Part shown: piece by piece, positions 18,958 through 27,936 of the stretch
How the letters are laid out: every line of letters begins with the position of its first letter
Position numbering within the stretch: the first letter of the stretch is position 1
Source: Desulfofundulus salinus
Lineage (GTDB): Bacteria; Bacillota; Desulfotomaculia; Desulfotomaculales; Desulfovirgulaceae
Assembly: GCF_003627965.1 (NCBI RefSeq)
Contig: NZ_RBWE01000001.1
Location: 688,546-752,545 of the forward strand
Direction of reading: 5' to 3'
Length of the DNA stretch: 64,000 nucleotides
Translations under genes and position numbers: made by a program
The notes under the pieces: model-generated
Seen by the model: the letters and a program-made list of their open reading frames with translations, nothing else
Told to the model about the DNA's origin: nothing
Database searches by the model: none

Positions 18958-19102
18958 ATCCTTTAAGAAGGACAGAAGATGCCTCGCCCAAAATAAATAT
19001 ATTTCCGCTGTCTATTTCTCCGGATCCACAATCCGGTATTCTTGCTTTATACCCTTGTTTTTGTTAGAATACCGGTAAGAAAATTGCTTTGGAGCAATGG
19101 TG

Positions 19103-19138
19103 CCCCTGTCCTTCCGCTTTAACGGGGACAGGGTTTTT
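19103..19138 (+). terminator. Intrinsic terminator after nifV / before nadE
   Basis: CCCCTGTCC (19103-19111) pairs with GGGACAGGG (19125-19133) and is followed by TTTTT (19134-19138). It probably ends the nif transcript. The AT-richer stretch 18958-19100 contains no gene I can support; it may be foreign sequence joined at the nifV break. Confidence 0.8.
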
Positions 19139-19168
19139 CAATTTCATCCCTGAAAGAAGGGAGAGCAT

Positions 19169-20932
19169 ATGCGCATAGCCCTGGCCCAGTTGAATCCGAC
19201 CATTGGAGATATAAGCGGCAATGTTGACAAAATCCGGCAGGCTGCAGGAAAAGCCCGGCGTATCGGAGCCGGGCTGGTGGTTTCTCCTGAGCTGGCAGTT
19301 ACCGGTTATCCGCCCCGGGATTTGCTCTGCCGTAAGGATTTTTTAGAACGGGTAAAAAGGGCGCTGGAGGAAGATATTGCCCCCCTGAGCAATGAGATAG
19401 CCATCCTCGTCGGTGCGCCGGTGAGGGGAACGGAAGTGCCGGGAGAGGAAAGAAGCACCGCGCCGGATTTCCTGTTCAATGCCGCGCTTCTTTACGCGGG
19501 AGGAAAACAGATCGGCCGCCAGGATAAAAGCCTTTTGCCCAACTACGACGTTTTTGAGGAAAGCCGCTATTTCCGCCCGGCCGGGCGAAGGATTCCGGTG
19601 CAACTGGGCGAGTGGAGCCTTGGTCTAACCATCTGCGAGGACATCTGGAACGATAAGGACTACTGGAACCGGCAGCTTTACGAGGTGGACCCGGTGGAGG
19701 AACTGGTGGCCCGGGGTGTGGACCTGCTGGTCAACATTTCCGCTTCGCCCTACCACTACGGCAAAATCAGGCTGCGGGTGGATATGCTCCGCAGCCTCGC
19801 CCGTAAGCACGGCCGGGTGATTATTTATGTCAACCAGGTCGGGGGCAATGACGAGCTGATCTTCGATGGCACCAGCCTGGCAGTGGATGCTTCCGGCAAT
19901 GTGGTTTGCCTGGCCCAGAGCTTTAAGGAGGACCTGCTGGTGCTTGAGGTGGAGCAGCATGGATCCCGTTGGATTTTAGCGGAGACGGCGGCTGAGGCCG
20001 GCCCGGCGCCCGACCGGGATAAACCGGCCGCGGCGGCAAATAATGAAGGCAGGCTTTCTCCCTGCGGGGACCTGCCCGCCCGGGCTCTTCCTGAAGAGGA
20101 TATCAGCTACGTTTACCGGGCACTGGTGCTGGGCATCGCCGATTACATGCGCAAGACCGGCTTTCGTAAGGCCCTGGTGGGGTTAAGCGGGGGCATTGAT
20201 TCCTCTGTTACTGCCGCTCTGGCTGCCGCGGCTCTGGGGCCGGAGAACGTGCTGGGGGTTTCCATGCCTTCCCGCTACTCCTCTCCCGGCAGCCGTTACG
20301 ATGCCCGGAAACTGGCGGAAAACCTGGGCATTGCCTTCCGGGAAGTGCCCATCGAAGGAATGTTCAGTGCCTTTCTGGAAGTTATGAATCAGGGTGGCGA
20401 ACCGTGCGGAGACCTGGCGGAGGAGAACATCCAGGCCCGCATCCGGGGCAATATCCTCATGTTCATTTCCAACCGGGAGGGCTACCTTACCCTCACCACC
20501 GGCAACAAGTCCGAGATGGCTGTAGGCTACTGCACCCTCTACGGCGACATGTCCGGAGGGCTGGCAGTGCTGGCCGATGTACCCAAGGTGATGGTTTACC
20601 AGCTGGCCCGCTATATTAACCGGGAGCGAGAAATCATTCCCCACAGCGTGCTGGTTAAGCCCCCTTCGGCAGAGTTGAAACCGGGCCAGGTGGACCAGGA
20701 CTCCCTCCCTCCCTACGAGGTGCTGGACGCCATCCTGCAGGCATACATCGAAGAGGAGAAGCCGGCTGATGAAATTGCCGCCCGGGGGTTTGACCCGGAT
20801 CTGGTGCGGGAAGTAATCCGCAAGGTGGACCGGGCCGAGTACAAGCGCCGCCAGGCCGCGCCGGGCCTGCGGGTGACCTCCAGGGCCTTTGGTATGGGCC
20901 GGCGTATGCCCATTGCCTGGCGGGCGGGGTAG
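19169..20932 (+). CDS. nadE: Glutamine-dependent NAD+ synthetase
   Basis: Converts deamido-NAD to NAD using glutamine-derived ammonia, 587 residues. The N-terminal nitrilase-type glutaminase domain has its triad Glu in SPELAVTGYPPRDLL, Lys in GRQDKSLLPNYDVF and Cys in LTICEDIWN. The C-terminal synthetase domain has the PP-loop GLSGGIDSSVTAAL near residue 340 and TTGNKSEMAVGYCTLYGDMSGG. GAAGGGAG precedes the ATG. It stands alone after the nif terminator. Confidence 0.95.
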   Translation: MRIALAQLNPTIGDISGNVDKIRQAAGKARRIGAGLVVSPELAVTGYPPRDLLCRKDFLERVKRALEEDIAPLSNEIAILVGAPVRGTEVPGEERSTAPDFLFNAALLYAGGKQIGRQDKSLLPNYDVFEESRYFRPAGRRIPVQLGEWSLGLTICEDIWNDKDYWNRQLYEVDPVEELVARGVDLLVNISASPYHYGKIRLRVDMLRSLARKHGRVIIYVNQVGGNDELIFDGTSLAVDASGNVVCLAQSFKEDLLVLEVEQHGSRWILAETAAEAGPAPDRDKPAAAANNEGRLSPCGDLPARALPEEDISYVYRALVLGIADYMRKTGFRKALVGLSGGIDSSVTAALAAAALGPENVLGVSMPSRYSSPGSRYDARKLAENLGIAFREVPIEGMFSAFLEVMNQGGEPCGDLAEENIQARIRGNILMFISNREGYLTLTTGNKSEMAVGYCTLYGDMSGGLAVLADVPKVMVYQLARYINREREIIPHSVLVKPPSAELKPGQVDQDSLPPYEVLDAILQAYIEEEKPADEIAARGFDPDLVREVIRKVDRAEYKRRQAAPGLRVTSRAFGMGRRMPIAWRAG

Positions 20933-20996
20933 GTTTCGCCGGTATTATACATGTGGATTATGGGAGTTCAGGCGGCTGGTGTCATTTTAAATACAT

Positions 20997-22655
20997 TTAT
21001 GAGCGAATGATTACCTCCTGCTTCATGATGATTTCCGTGAACAACTCCACCAGGTGAGGGTCAAACATTTTCCCGGCTTCTTGTTTTAAGACCATACACG
21101 CTTCCCGGGGGGTTTTGGCCGCTTTATAGGGACGGTCTGTGGTCATGGCGTCAAAGCTATCGACAATGCGCAAGATACGGGCAAAAAGGGGGATATCTTC
21201 CCCGGCCAGGCCATCCGGATAACCGGTACCGTCGTAATTTTCGTGATGGTGACGGATCAGCGGGACAATGGCCGAGAGCAGGGTAAGGGGCCGCACAATG
21301 TTCCCGCCCCAATCAGGATGGTTTTTAATCATCTCCCATTCATTTTGATCCAGTTTGCCGGGCTTGTTCAGTATTTCCGGCGGTATCTCAACCTTGCCTA
21401 TATCGTGCAGGTACGCGCCGCACTGGAGCAGGCTGACATGTTCCGGGGGAAGCCCCATCCTCTCCGCCAGAGCAACGGCGTAACCGGCCACCCGCTCGGA
21501 ATGTCCAAAGGTATAACGGTCCCTGGCGTTGATAATGGTAAGAAGGGTTTTTAAGGAATTAAAGAGCTCTTTTTCCGAGTGGCTAAAGGCGCGCAGTTCG
21601 TCCACCACGGAGAAGTACAGGTGGGTTTTCCGGCCGTATTTGGCCCGGTAAAGGGCGTCATCCGCCACCCGGACCAGTTCCCGCGCGGTGGTACCGTCCC
21701 CGGGATAGCAGGCTATGCCCGAGGAGATGGTCATCCTGCCTGCCGGCAGGTTTTCGGCGCCTTCAAAGGGAAAACCGGCCACCTCTCGCTTGATCTGCTC
21801 GTCCAGTTCCCGGGCTGCCTCCCGGTCCGCCCCGGGCATGACTACTACAAATTCTTCTCCTCCATAACGGGCCGCAAAAGAAGGCTCCTTTACCAGCCGG
21901 GCCAGTATACGGCCGATGGTGGCCAGGACTTGATCACCCTTCTGGTGACCGAAGGCATCGTTATAAAACTTGAAGTAGTCTATATCCATCATGATCAGGC
22001 TTAAAGGCCTGCCGGTTTTTTCGGCTTCTGTCAGGCGGCGGCGCAGCTCTTCCTGGAAGTACCGGTGATTGTAAAGCCCGGTCAGGCCGTCGGTATTGGC
22101 CAGGTGGATCAGGCTGTTCCTGGTTTCGGTTTCGATATCCGTAAGCCCGCCGATAAACCACCCCGCCAGGACGATTACGCCGGTATTGACCAGATCTACC
22201 TGGAAAGCCTGGGGTGAAAAAGGACGCAGGATGGGGAATAAATCGCTGATAAGCACCACGCAGCTGGAAAAGGCGGCCACTGCCACCCCTACCTTTTTAC
22301 CCCAGGTGGTGGCAGCGATAATTACCGGTATAAGCAAAAGAAATTTGGTTGCCGGAAAGGCTACGGCCAGGGAAAGGGTGAGGGGTAGTAAAATGCAAAT
22401 TATCAATAGCTCGCCTAAATAAGGCAGGTAAGGCTCACTTTTGAGGGTTAATTTTTTGATTAAATACAAAGTGATATTTAAAGCGATTGTTGCCGAAAGG
22501 ACTACCGAGAAGTAAAAAAAATTACGGTAAGCTTCCCACGGTGTAAAATTATATAAAGCCGGTAGTACCAATAATGCTAACAGGATGCATACGATATGGG
22601 TACAGGTAATATGCTCCGTAATATTTCTTTGCCTTTTATCCTTCCATGTAACCAT
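20997..22655 (-). CDS. Membrane GGDEF and HD-GYP domain protein (cyclic-di-GMP turnover)
   Basis: A 552-residue protein with about six N-terminal membrane helices (residues 10-175), a GGDEF domain (DGLTGLYNHRYF, active-site YGGEEFVVVMPG) and an HD-GYP domain (HSERVAGYA, LHDIGKVEIP, HHENYDGTGYPDGL, RILRIVDSFDAMTTDRPYK). It may both make and degrade cyclic-di-GMP; both active sites look intact. CGGGGA lies six bases before ATG 22655; the longer upstream ATG falls inside a hairpin. It is the last gene after agrD, suggesting that its membrane part senses the Agr peptide directly or through the membrane protein at 23508. That role is inference. Confidence 0.9.
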   Translation of the reverse strand: MVTWKDKRQRNITEHITCTHIVCILLALLVLPALYNFTPWEAYRNFFYFSVVLSATIALNITLYLIKKLTLKSEPYLPYLGELLIICILLPLTLSLAVAFPATKFLLLIPVIIAATTWGKKVGVAVAAFSSCVVLISDLFPILRPFSPQAFQVDLVNTGVIVLAGWFIGGLTDIETETRNSLIHLANTDGLTGLYNHRYFQEELRRRLTEAEKTGRPLSLIMMDIDYFKFYNDAFGHQKGDQVLATIGRILARLVKEPSFAARYGGEEFVVVMPGADREAARELDEQIKREVAGFPFEGAENLPAGRMTISSGIACYPGDGTTARELVRVADDALYRAKYGRKTHLYFSVVDELRAFSHSEKELFNSLKTLLTIINARDRYTFGHSERVAGYAVALAERMGLPPEHVSLLQCGAYLHDIGKVEIPPEILNKPGKLDQNEWEMIKNHPDWGGNIVRPLTLLSAIVPLIRHHHENYDGTGYPDGLAGEDIPLFARILRIVDSFDAMTTDRPYKAAKTPREACMVLKQEAGKMFDPHLVELFTEIIMKQEVIIRS

Positions 22656-22681
22656 AACATTTCCCCGTTGTACAAAAGGTA

Positions 22682-22709
22682 TTAGGAGAGGTATAAAAGC
22701 CTCTCCTAA
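22682..22709 (-). promoter_or_regulatory. Perfect hairpin between agrD and the GGDEF/HD-GYP gene
   Basis: TTAGGAGAGG (22682-22691) is perfectly complementary to CCTCTCCTAA (22700-22709) around an eight-base loop. In the gene direction it is followed by only a weak T stretch (TACCTTTTG), so it may be a leaky terminator or processing site that gives much more agrD than downstream mRNA, as is common after signal-peptide genes. Confidence 0.65.
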
Positions 22710-22721
22710 ATACACGAAATG

Positions 22722-22853
22722 TTACTTTTTTAAGGCGCGAGGTATTTCTGGTTGATAGAACCATGTGAAACATGCCGGTTTTATACTGACCGTAGCAACA
22801 AAAAGCAACACACTGAAGAGAGCTGTTAAAGCACTAAAATACATCCGCTTCAT
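22722..22853 (-). CDS. agrD: AgrD-like cyclic peptide pheromone precursor
   Basis: A 43-residue prepeptide that I found by reading the strand directly; it is below usual length limits. GGAGGTGATCC lies just before the ATG. The protein has a positively charged start (MKRMY), a hydrophobic leader (about residues 5-23), then PACFTWFYQPEIPRALKK. The cysteine followed by aromatic residues and YQPE.P..L matches the clostridial AgrD family, where Cys forms a thiolactone and the charged tail is cut off by AgrB. The predicted ring probably starts at or near Cys28. Directly follows agrB. Confidence 0.9.
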   Translation of the reverse strand: MKRMYFSALTALFSVLLFVATVSIKPACFTWFYQPEIPRALKK

Positions 22854-22870
22854 TGGTGGATCACCTCCAT

Positions 22871-23500
22871 TTAGATGAAATTAAATATTTTGTCTATCCT
22901 GGCTACAAAGCGGTGGCCAATACGGGTCAGGGAAAAAACCTGCCACAGCATACCTATTTCAGCAGCCAGGATTAGGATTGCCATGTTGGGGCTGGAGAGT
23001 ACTAGAAGAGCGAGTTGAAGCGTAACAATACCTAACACTGCTGCTGATGAGAGCCAGCGAAAACGTTGCCGTTCCCGTGGTGAGGTAATGGGCTTGGCCG
23101 GGGAATCCACCGGCGCCAGCCGCCAGGCAACCGCAAAAGCCAATGCCCCGCCGGCCAGAATCACCAGAGCTAGTAAAGGACGTGGGAAAAATGGTGTAAG
23201 ATTGGTTGCCAGCGTTCCAAACAGGGGGACAGTCAGGATACTTAAAATGGTACACCGTGCGGGCGATGTACAATGGGCGCCGCCGGAAAAAGAGCGCAGG
23301 AAGGCGCTTGTAAAAAGTGCTGCCAGGGCGGCCGGCAGGCATCCCGCCAGCCATGCCACCAGCGATATGCCCAGCATGGAGACGACGGTCTGAAAGAGGA
23401 TCAGCAGGCTGTAGGCCGCAATCTCTTCCTGCTCTTCTGTTAGCGCCAGGGTTTTGCGCAGGTAACCGGCTAATTCCCGGGAGGGACTAAAACGGACCAC
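22871..23500 (-). CDS. agrB: AgrB-like peptide-processing membrane endopeptidase
   Basis: Membrane cysteine protease, 209 residues, that cleaves the tail of AgrD and cyclises the peptide. The AgrB hallmark FLRSFSGGAHCTSPARC is at residues 67-83; catalytic His76 and Cys83 have the spacing of His77/Cys84 in Staphylococcus AgrB. Several hydrophobic segments follow. The GTG start is supported by AGGTGA overlapping the stop of the upstream gene. It is followed 17 bases later by agrD. No AgrC kinase or AgrA regulator is found in the window. Confidence 0.93.
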   Translation of the reverse strand: MVRFSPSRELAGYLRKTLALTEEQEEIAAYSLLILFQTVVSMLGISLVAWLAGCLPAALAALFTSAFLRSFSGGAHCTSPARCTILSILTVPLFGTLATNLTPFFPRPLLALVILAGGALAFAVAWRLAPVDSPAKPITSPRERQRFRWLSSAAVLGIVTLQLALLVLSSPNMAILILAAEIGMLWQVFSLTRIGHRFVARIDKIFNFI

Positions 23501-23507
23501 CGAGGCA

Positions 23508-23984
23508 TCACCTGGATACTTGTTTGCGATTCCGATGGTTGAAATAATTTTTCACCAGGGCCAGTATTAATAAAGCAACCTCATAGGGAAGGCTGAAAAG
23601 GCCCCTTAATAGAGGGTTTTTAACTGCCTGTTCATATGAAAGATTGCTTAAGGCTATCAATGGCTTAACGCTAATCAATTCGACTAGAGATATTACAATA
23701 AAGCAGACGAGAACTGCCAAAAAAACCCTGCTGGGCTTGGCACCCGTGACCAGCCTCGTGTAAACTACCAGGGAAATGGCCAAAATCACCGTGTGCATCC
23801 CAAAGGCAATGGGCAGTAAACGCACCAGGTTGGTGGCAGTCTGTAAAAGGGCTACCGCTGCAATCTTTTTCCATTCCAGCGGCAGGCCCAGGAGGGCAAA
23901 AACGGCCATGGCCATGACAATACTTTCAGGCAGGTCCTGTACGGGTAATGCCAGCAATGCCTGGGGTAATGTTTCTCCAAACAT
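23508..23984 (-). CDS. Membrane protein upstream of agrB, possible AgrC-like sensor without kinase
   Basis: A 158-residue, almost entirely hydrophobic protein with five to six predicted helices and a basic C-terminus (FNHRNRKQVSR). I do not recognise a family with certainty. Size and topology resemble the membrane receptor half of AgrC or ComP, but no histidine kinase part follows. It is the first gene of the agrB-agrD-GGDEF/HD-GYP operon and its stop overlaps the agrB ribosome site, so a role in peptide sensing or export is plausible but unproven. Confidence 0.75.
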   Translation of the reverse strand: MFGETLPQALLALPVQDLPESIVMAMAVFALLGLPLEWKKIAAVALLQTATNLVRLLPIAFGMHTVILAISLVVYTRLVTGAKPSRVFLAVLVCFIVISLVELISVKPLIALSNLSYEQAVKNPLLRGLFSLPYEVALLILALVKNYFNHRNRKQVSR

Positions 23985-24281
23985 GTTGTAAGGTCTCTCC
24001 AGGTAGGAATAACCAGCCTTCTGCCTTTACTTCGTCATAAAACAAGAAAATCCTGCTACTTGCCGCGAAAAAAAGAAACCTACCTTTTCTTTTTCCTTCG
24101 ACATGAAGTTACAATAAAACCTGGCTGACAGAATTTACGTACAATATGATCATGAGGAAAGCTGTTGCCAGGAAGGCTTTTGTAAAAAAATTTCCCGGCA
24201 ATGGAACCGGAGGGCCTTCCGGTTCGTCTTATTAATGTAGGGGTATGGATGGAGTGTATGTTGATTTGAAGTGAAAGGGGC
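23985..24281. other. Divergent intergenic region with hairpin and Spo0A-box-like site
   Basis: Between the agr-like operon (leftward) and the gene at 24282 (rightward). It contains GAACCGGA (24204-24211) / TCCGGTTC (24218-24225) with a six-base loop and no T-run. On the minus strand, TGTCGAA (complement of 24097-24103) matches the core of a Spo0A box, but a seven-base match is weak evidence. No convincing -35/-10 pair was found. Confidence 0.35.
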
Positions 24282-27013
24282 GTGCCTGGAAGGTTGATGT
24301 GTCGAATATTAATGAGACGGTTAACTAAAGCCTTGGCCAGAAGTGCAGGTTGTTATGCTTACCCGGGCCGGTTTCTGCCTTTTCAGTCAGGGAGATGTTA
24401 CTACCCGCCCGGTGTGGCCGCTCAACTCTTGTGGTGGCTGCCGTTGCGGCGATGGTCCACCGCCGTACTGGCAGTTGTAATGCTCTTTTGTTTCTTGCCG
24501 GCTGTTTTTGCCGCACCCGGTCCCGTTAAAATCAGCGTGGTGCCCGGCTGGCAGGGACAGGTGGTGCCGGGTAGTACGGGTCCGGCGGTGGTCACCCTGA
24601 AGAATACCAGCCGGCAGGATATCAGCGGCGTGGTGGAAGTTATCAACTATTACAGGCACGTACCGCCTCCACCGCCCGGTTCACCACCCGGTGCCAAACC
24701 ATCAGGGCCGCCTGTTTTTATTCCCGCCTCCGCCTTTGGCGAGAAAGTTTCCCTGCCCGCCGGTGCGGAAAAGCGGGTGGTGTTGTGGTTTCCCTGGCAT
24801 GGTCCCGGGGACAAGATGATATTCCGTTTTCTGGAAGACCAAAAAGTCCTGGGAAGCGTAGAAGTTAAGGTACCGGGCACCGCCGGCGTGATACACGGTC
24901 CCATGGCCGGGGCGGTGGGGGTGCTTGGGCAGGTGCCTCCGGCACTGGAAAAGGTGCGCCTGACCACGCCCGACGGTGTTCCCCGGGCTCCCCGGATAAT
25001 TTCCCTGAGCGCCGATCTTTTCCCCGGCGTGGTGAAGACTTAAATGCTTTTGACACCATCCTGGTAACCGGGTCCGGGGCGGGTACCCTGACGGAAGAAC
25101 AGCGGCGGGCCCTGGCCGGTTGGGTGGAGTTCGGAGGTCACCTGGTCCTGGCTGGAGGGCTTGAGATTAGCGATACCCTGGCCGTTCTGCCCGCCGGAAC
25201 TACCACCATTAAAAGCGAGGGCATAACTGACCGGGGCAACTGGCAACCGGCGGCCGCCTGGTTGAAACAGCCCTCCGCGGAGGTAACCGGCGCCCCCGCA
25301 GCCCGTCTGGCCGGGAAGGGAACCTGGTGGGGGCCGGTGGAGAGCCCGCTGGGATTGCAGGAAGATTACGGCTACGGTAAAATTACCGTGCTTACCTTCG
25401 ATCCCAATCAAGCCCCCTTCAGTCGGGGTTCCCTTGGGCAGGCCTTGTGGAAAGAGCTTCTCATGACAAGAAATCAAGAGGAATACAAGTTTAACCCCGC
25501 ATTCCCCATGGTCCGGTTGGAGAGTATGTCCCACCTGCCCAACAACCTGCCCCGTACGGCCTTTCCCCGCTGGTGGGTAGTGGGTCTCTGTTTGCTGGCC
25601 TATATTTTGATGGCGGGGCCACTGGTTTATCTGGTCTTGCGGAAGTTGCAGCGGCCCGAGTTGACCTGGCTGGCCGTACCCCTGCTGGCCGTGATTTTTA
25701 CCGGCAGCCTTTACCTTTACATGCTCCGGGCGGGCACCAGCGTACTGGTCAACACGGTACAGGTGGCCGATGCCGCCACCGGGGACCGGGTTAAAGGATA
25801 TACGGCGGTGGGCTTTTTTGCTCCCACCCGGTCCATTTTTACCGCCACCCTGGCCGGAGGTGACCGTTCGGTACAGGTGCAAACCTTTGGGGGCCGACCC
25901 TGGGAGATATATGGCCCGCCCGCAGAACCGCCCTATACCGTAATCCGCGGTAACGACCTGGAGGTGCGTTTCAGCGATGCATCCCAGTGGACCATGCGCA
26001 CCCTTGCTTTTCGCCAGGACATGGCGGAGGCCGTTACCGGGTTAACGGCAAAACTGCGGGTGGAAGGGTCCCGGCTGACCGGCACGGTGAAAAACGGTAC
26101 CGCCCTTCACCTGGATCACGTTACCCTGCTGCTGGGCGATGATTACCGGGGACTGGGGGACCTGGCGCCGGGTAAGGAGGTGGCCGTGAATATGCCCATC
26201 CCCGTGCCGCCTGCTTATAATCCCCAGGGGATGCCCCGTCCCAACCTGCCCACCTGGCAGATTTTCCTGCAGCCCAAGGGCCGCAGGGATGATAAGCGCG
26301 GTCAGACGCCGTCCCAGGGGCCTTACCCGCCGGACTACCAGCCTCCGCCCCGGCCGCTGACCGTGGAGGAGCAGCGGCGGGCCATGATGCTGGACCAGTG
26401 GCTGGGCATGTACCGCTACGGGCCGGTGGAGAATGTGAGTCAGCCCCTGACCCTGGTGGCCTGGACCCACGACCCGCTGCAGGATGTGGGGGTGAAACAC
26501 CTGCGGTCTAAAAACCATTACCTGGGCATGATTTTATTGCACCCGGAACTGGTTGTTCCCAAAGGAGCTTTTAAGCTGCCCCCGGGCCTGGTGGTCCCCC
26601 AGTTGGCGGACATCGATGTGCGGGGCATGTCCGGCCACAATAACCTGATTGGCCTGGAAGGGGGCTCTTTGACATATGCTTTCCGGCCGGGTTTGCCCGC
26701 AGGGGCAAAAGTAGAGGAGATTACGGTAGAACTGCCTTTCTTCCCCGCCCGGTCCACTCCCGGTATGCCCAGGGGGGCCATGGGACCGCCTGTTTCCCAG
26801 CCGGCAGATGTAGCTCCGGGGGCGCTGGAAGTGTATCACCCCGGGCGGGGGTGCTGGGAGCCGCTGGCGGGGGCCAAAAGTTTTACCCTGCCTGGAGAAT
26901 ATGTCAAGCCGGACGGGGAAGTACTGCTGCGGGTAAATGGCGAGAGCTTTTCCTCCGGGAGAGGATTTTACTTCCTGCCGCCGACGGTGGCCTACAGGGG
27001 GGTGATGGAATGA
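24282..27013 (+). pseudogene. Large exported/membrane protein gene split by a frameshift near 25035
   Basis: The upstream frame (24282-25043) has a signal-peptide-like segment RRWSTAVLAVVMLFCFLPAVFA and a beta-rich domain. It stops right after FPGVVK. The other frame continues without a gap as DLNAFDTILVTGSGAGTLTEEQ and runs to 27013, with one or two membrane helices (WWVVGLCLLAYILMAGPL) and a Pro/Gly-rich C-terminus. A one-base deletion at about 25035-25045 explains the break; there is no slippery heptamer, so programmed shifting is unlikely. The combined product of about 900 residues is unknown to me; context is an ABC exporter. The start is uncertain: GTG 24282 or ATG 24297/24312. Confidence 0.75.
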
Positions 27014-27936
27014 TCCGTACCAGCGGGCTGGTTAAGTATTACGGGCGGATCATGGCATTGCAGGGGCTGGATATGACGGTGCCTCAAGGGGCCATTTACG
27101 GGTTCATCGGGCAGAACGGGGCCGGTAAAACCACCACCCTGCGCATCCTGGCCGGGCTGCTGCTGCCCGACGGCGGCGCGGCCGAAATAGCGGGCTACGA
27201 TGTGGTGCGCCATCCCCGGGCAGTGCGGGGGGTGGTGGGGTACATGCCCGATTTTTTTGGCGTGTACGATGACCTGAGGGTGGGGGAATACCTTTTGTTT
27301 TACGCCGCTGCCTACGGCATCCGGGGCCAGCGGGCGGCCAGGTTGCGGGATGATCTCCTGGAACTGGTGGAACTGGGGGACAAGCGGGAGGCCTTTGTGG
27401 ATACCCTGTCCCGGGGTATGCAGCAGCGTCTGTGTCTGGCCCGCTCCCTGATTCACGATCCCCAGGTGTTGCTCCTGGATGAGCCGGCCAGCGGTCTGGA
27501 CCCCCTGGCCCGGGTGGAAATGAGGGAAATATTAAAGGAATTGTGCCGCATGGGAAAAACCATTATTATCAGCAGCCACATCCTGTCGGAGCTGGCCGAT
27601 CTCTGCACCCACATCGGCATGGTTACGGCAGGCCGGATAGTGCGCCAGGGGCTTTTGCACGAAGTGCTGGCCGCCGCACACCGGCGGAATTTTATCGTGC
27701 GCTGTTACGGGTCCCTGGCCCCGGCGCTGGCCGTCCTGGAAGCGTGGCCCGGCGTGGAAATCATCAATACCACGGAGGAACAGGTTGAATTCAGCCTGTC
27801 CGACGGCCCGGCCCAGGTGGCGGCCCTGTTGAAGGAGATGATCTCCAGTGGGGCAGCCGTAACCCATTTTGCCGAGACGCAGCAGAGCCTGGAGGATACC
27901 TTTCTGCAGCTGGCCAGGGAGGGGGATAAAGCATGA
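27010..27936 (+). CDS. ABC transporter ATP-binding protein (ABC-2 exporter type)
   Basis: A 308-residue ATPase with Walker A GQNGAGKTT, Q-loop YMPDFFG, signature LSRGMQQRLCLARSL and Walker B VLLLDEPASGLDP. A C-terminal domain of about 90 residues follows, as in NodI/CcmA-like exporters. ATG overlaps the previous stop (ATGA) and its own end overlaps the permease gene (ATGA), so the four genes from 24282 to 30856 are tightly coupled. The substrate is unknown. Confidence 0.93.
   Translation: MIRTSGLVKYYGRIMALQGLDMTVPQGAIYGFIGQNGAGKTTTLRILAGLLLPDGGAAEIAGYDVVRHPRAVRGVVGYMPDFFGVYDDLRVGEYLLFYAAAYGIRGQRAARLRDDLLELVELGDKREAFVDTLSRGMQQRLCLARSLIHDPQVLLLDEPASGLDPLARVEMREILKELCRMGKTIIISSHILSELADLCTHIGMVTAGRIVRQGLLHEVLAAAHRRNFIVRCYGSLAPALAVLEAWPGVEIINTTEEQVEFSLSDGPAQVAALLKEMISSGAAVTHFAETQQSLEDTFLQLAREGDKA

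Noticed and set aside
18788-18991. Minus-strand ORF over the nifV 3' end
   Set aside because: Open for about 65 codons but with no start signal or similarity I recognise; not annotated as a gene.
18958-19070. Continuation of NifV in another frame
   Set aside because: I translated the other frames; none gives the HESGIH-type segment or other NifV C-terminal features.
25030-25050. Programmed -1 frameshift joining the two parts of the 24282-27013 gene
   Set aside because: No slippery heptamer or clear downstream pseudoknot was seen; ordinary mutation or base error is simpler.
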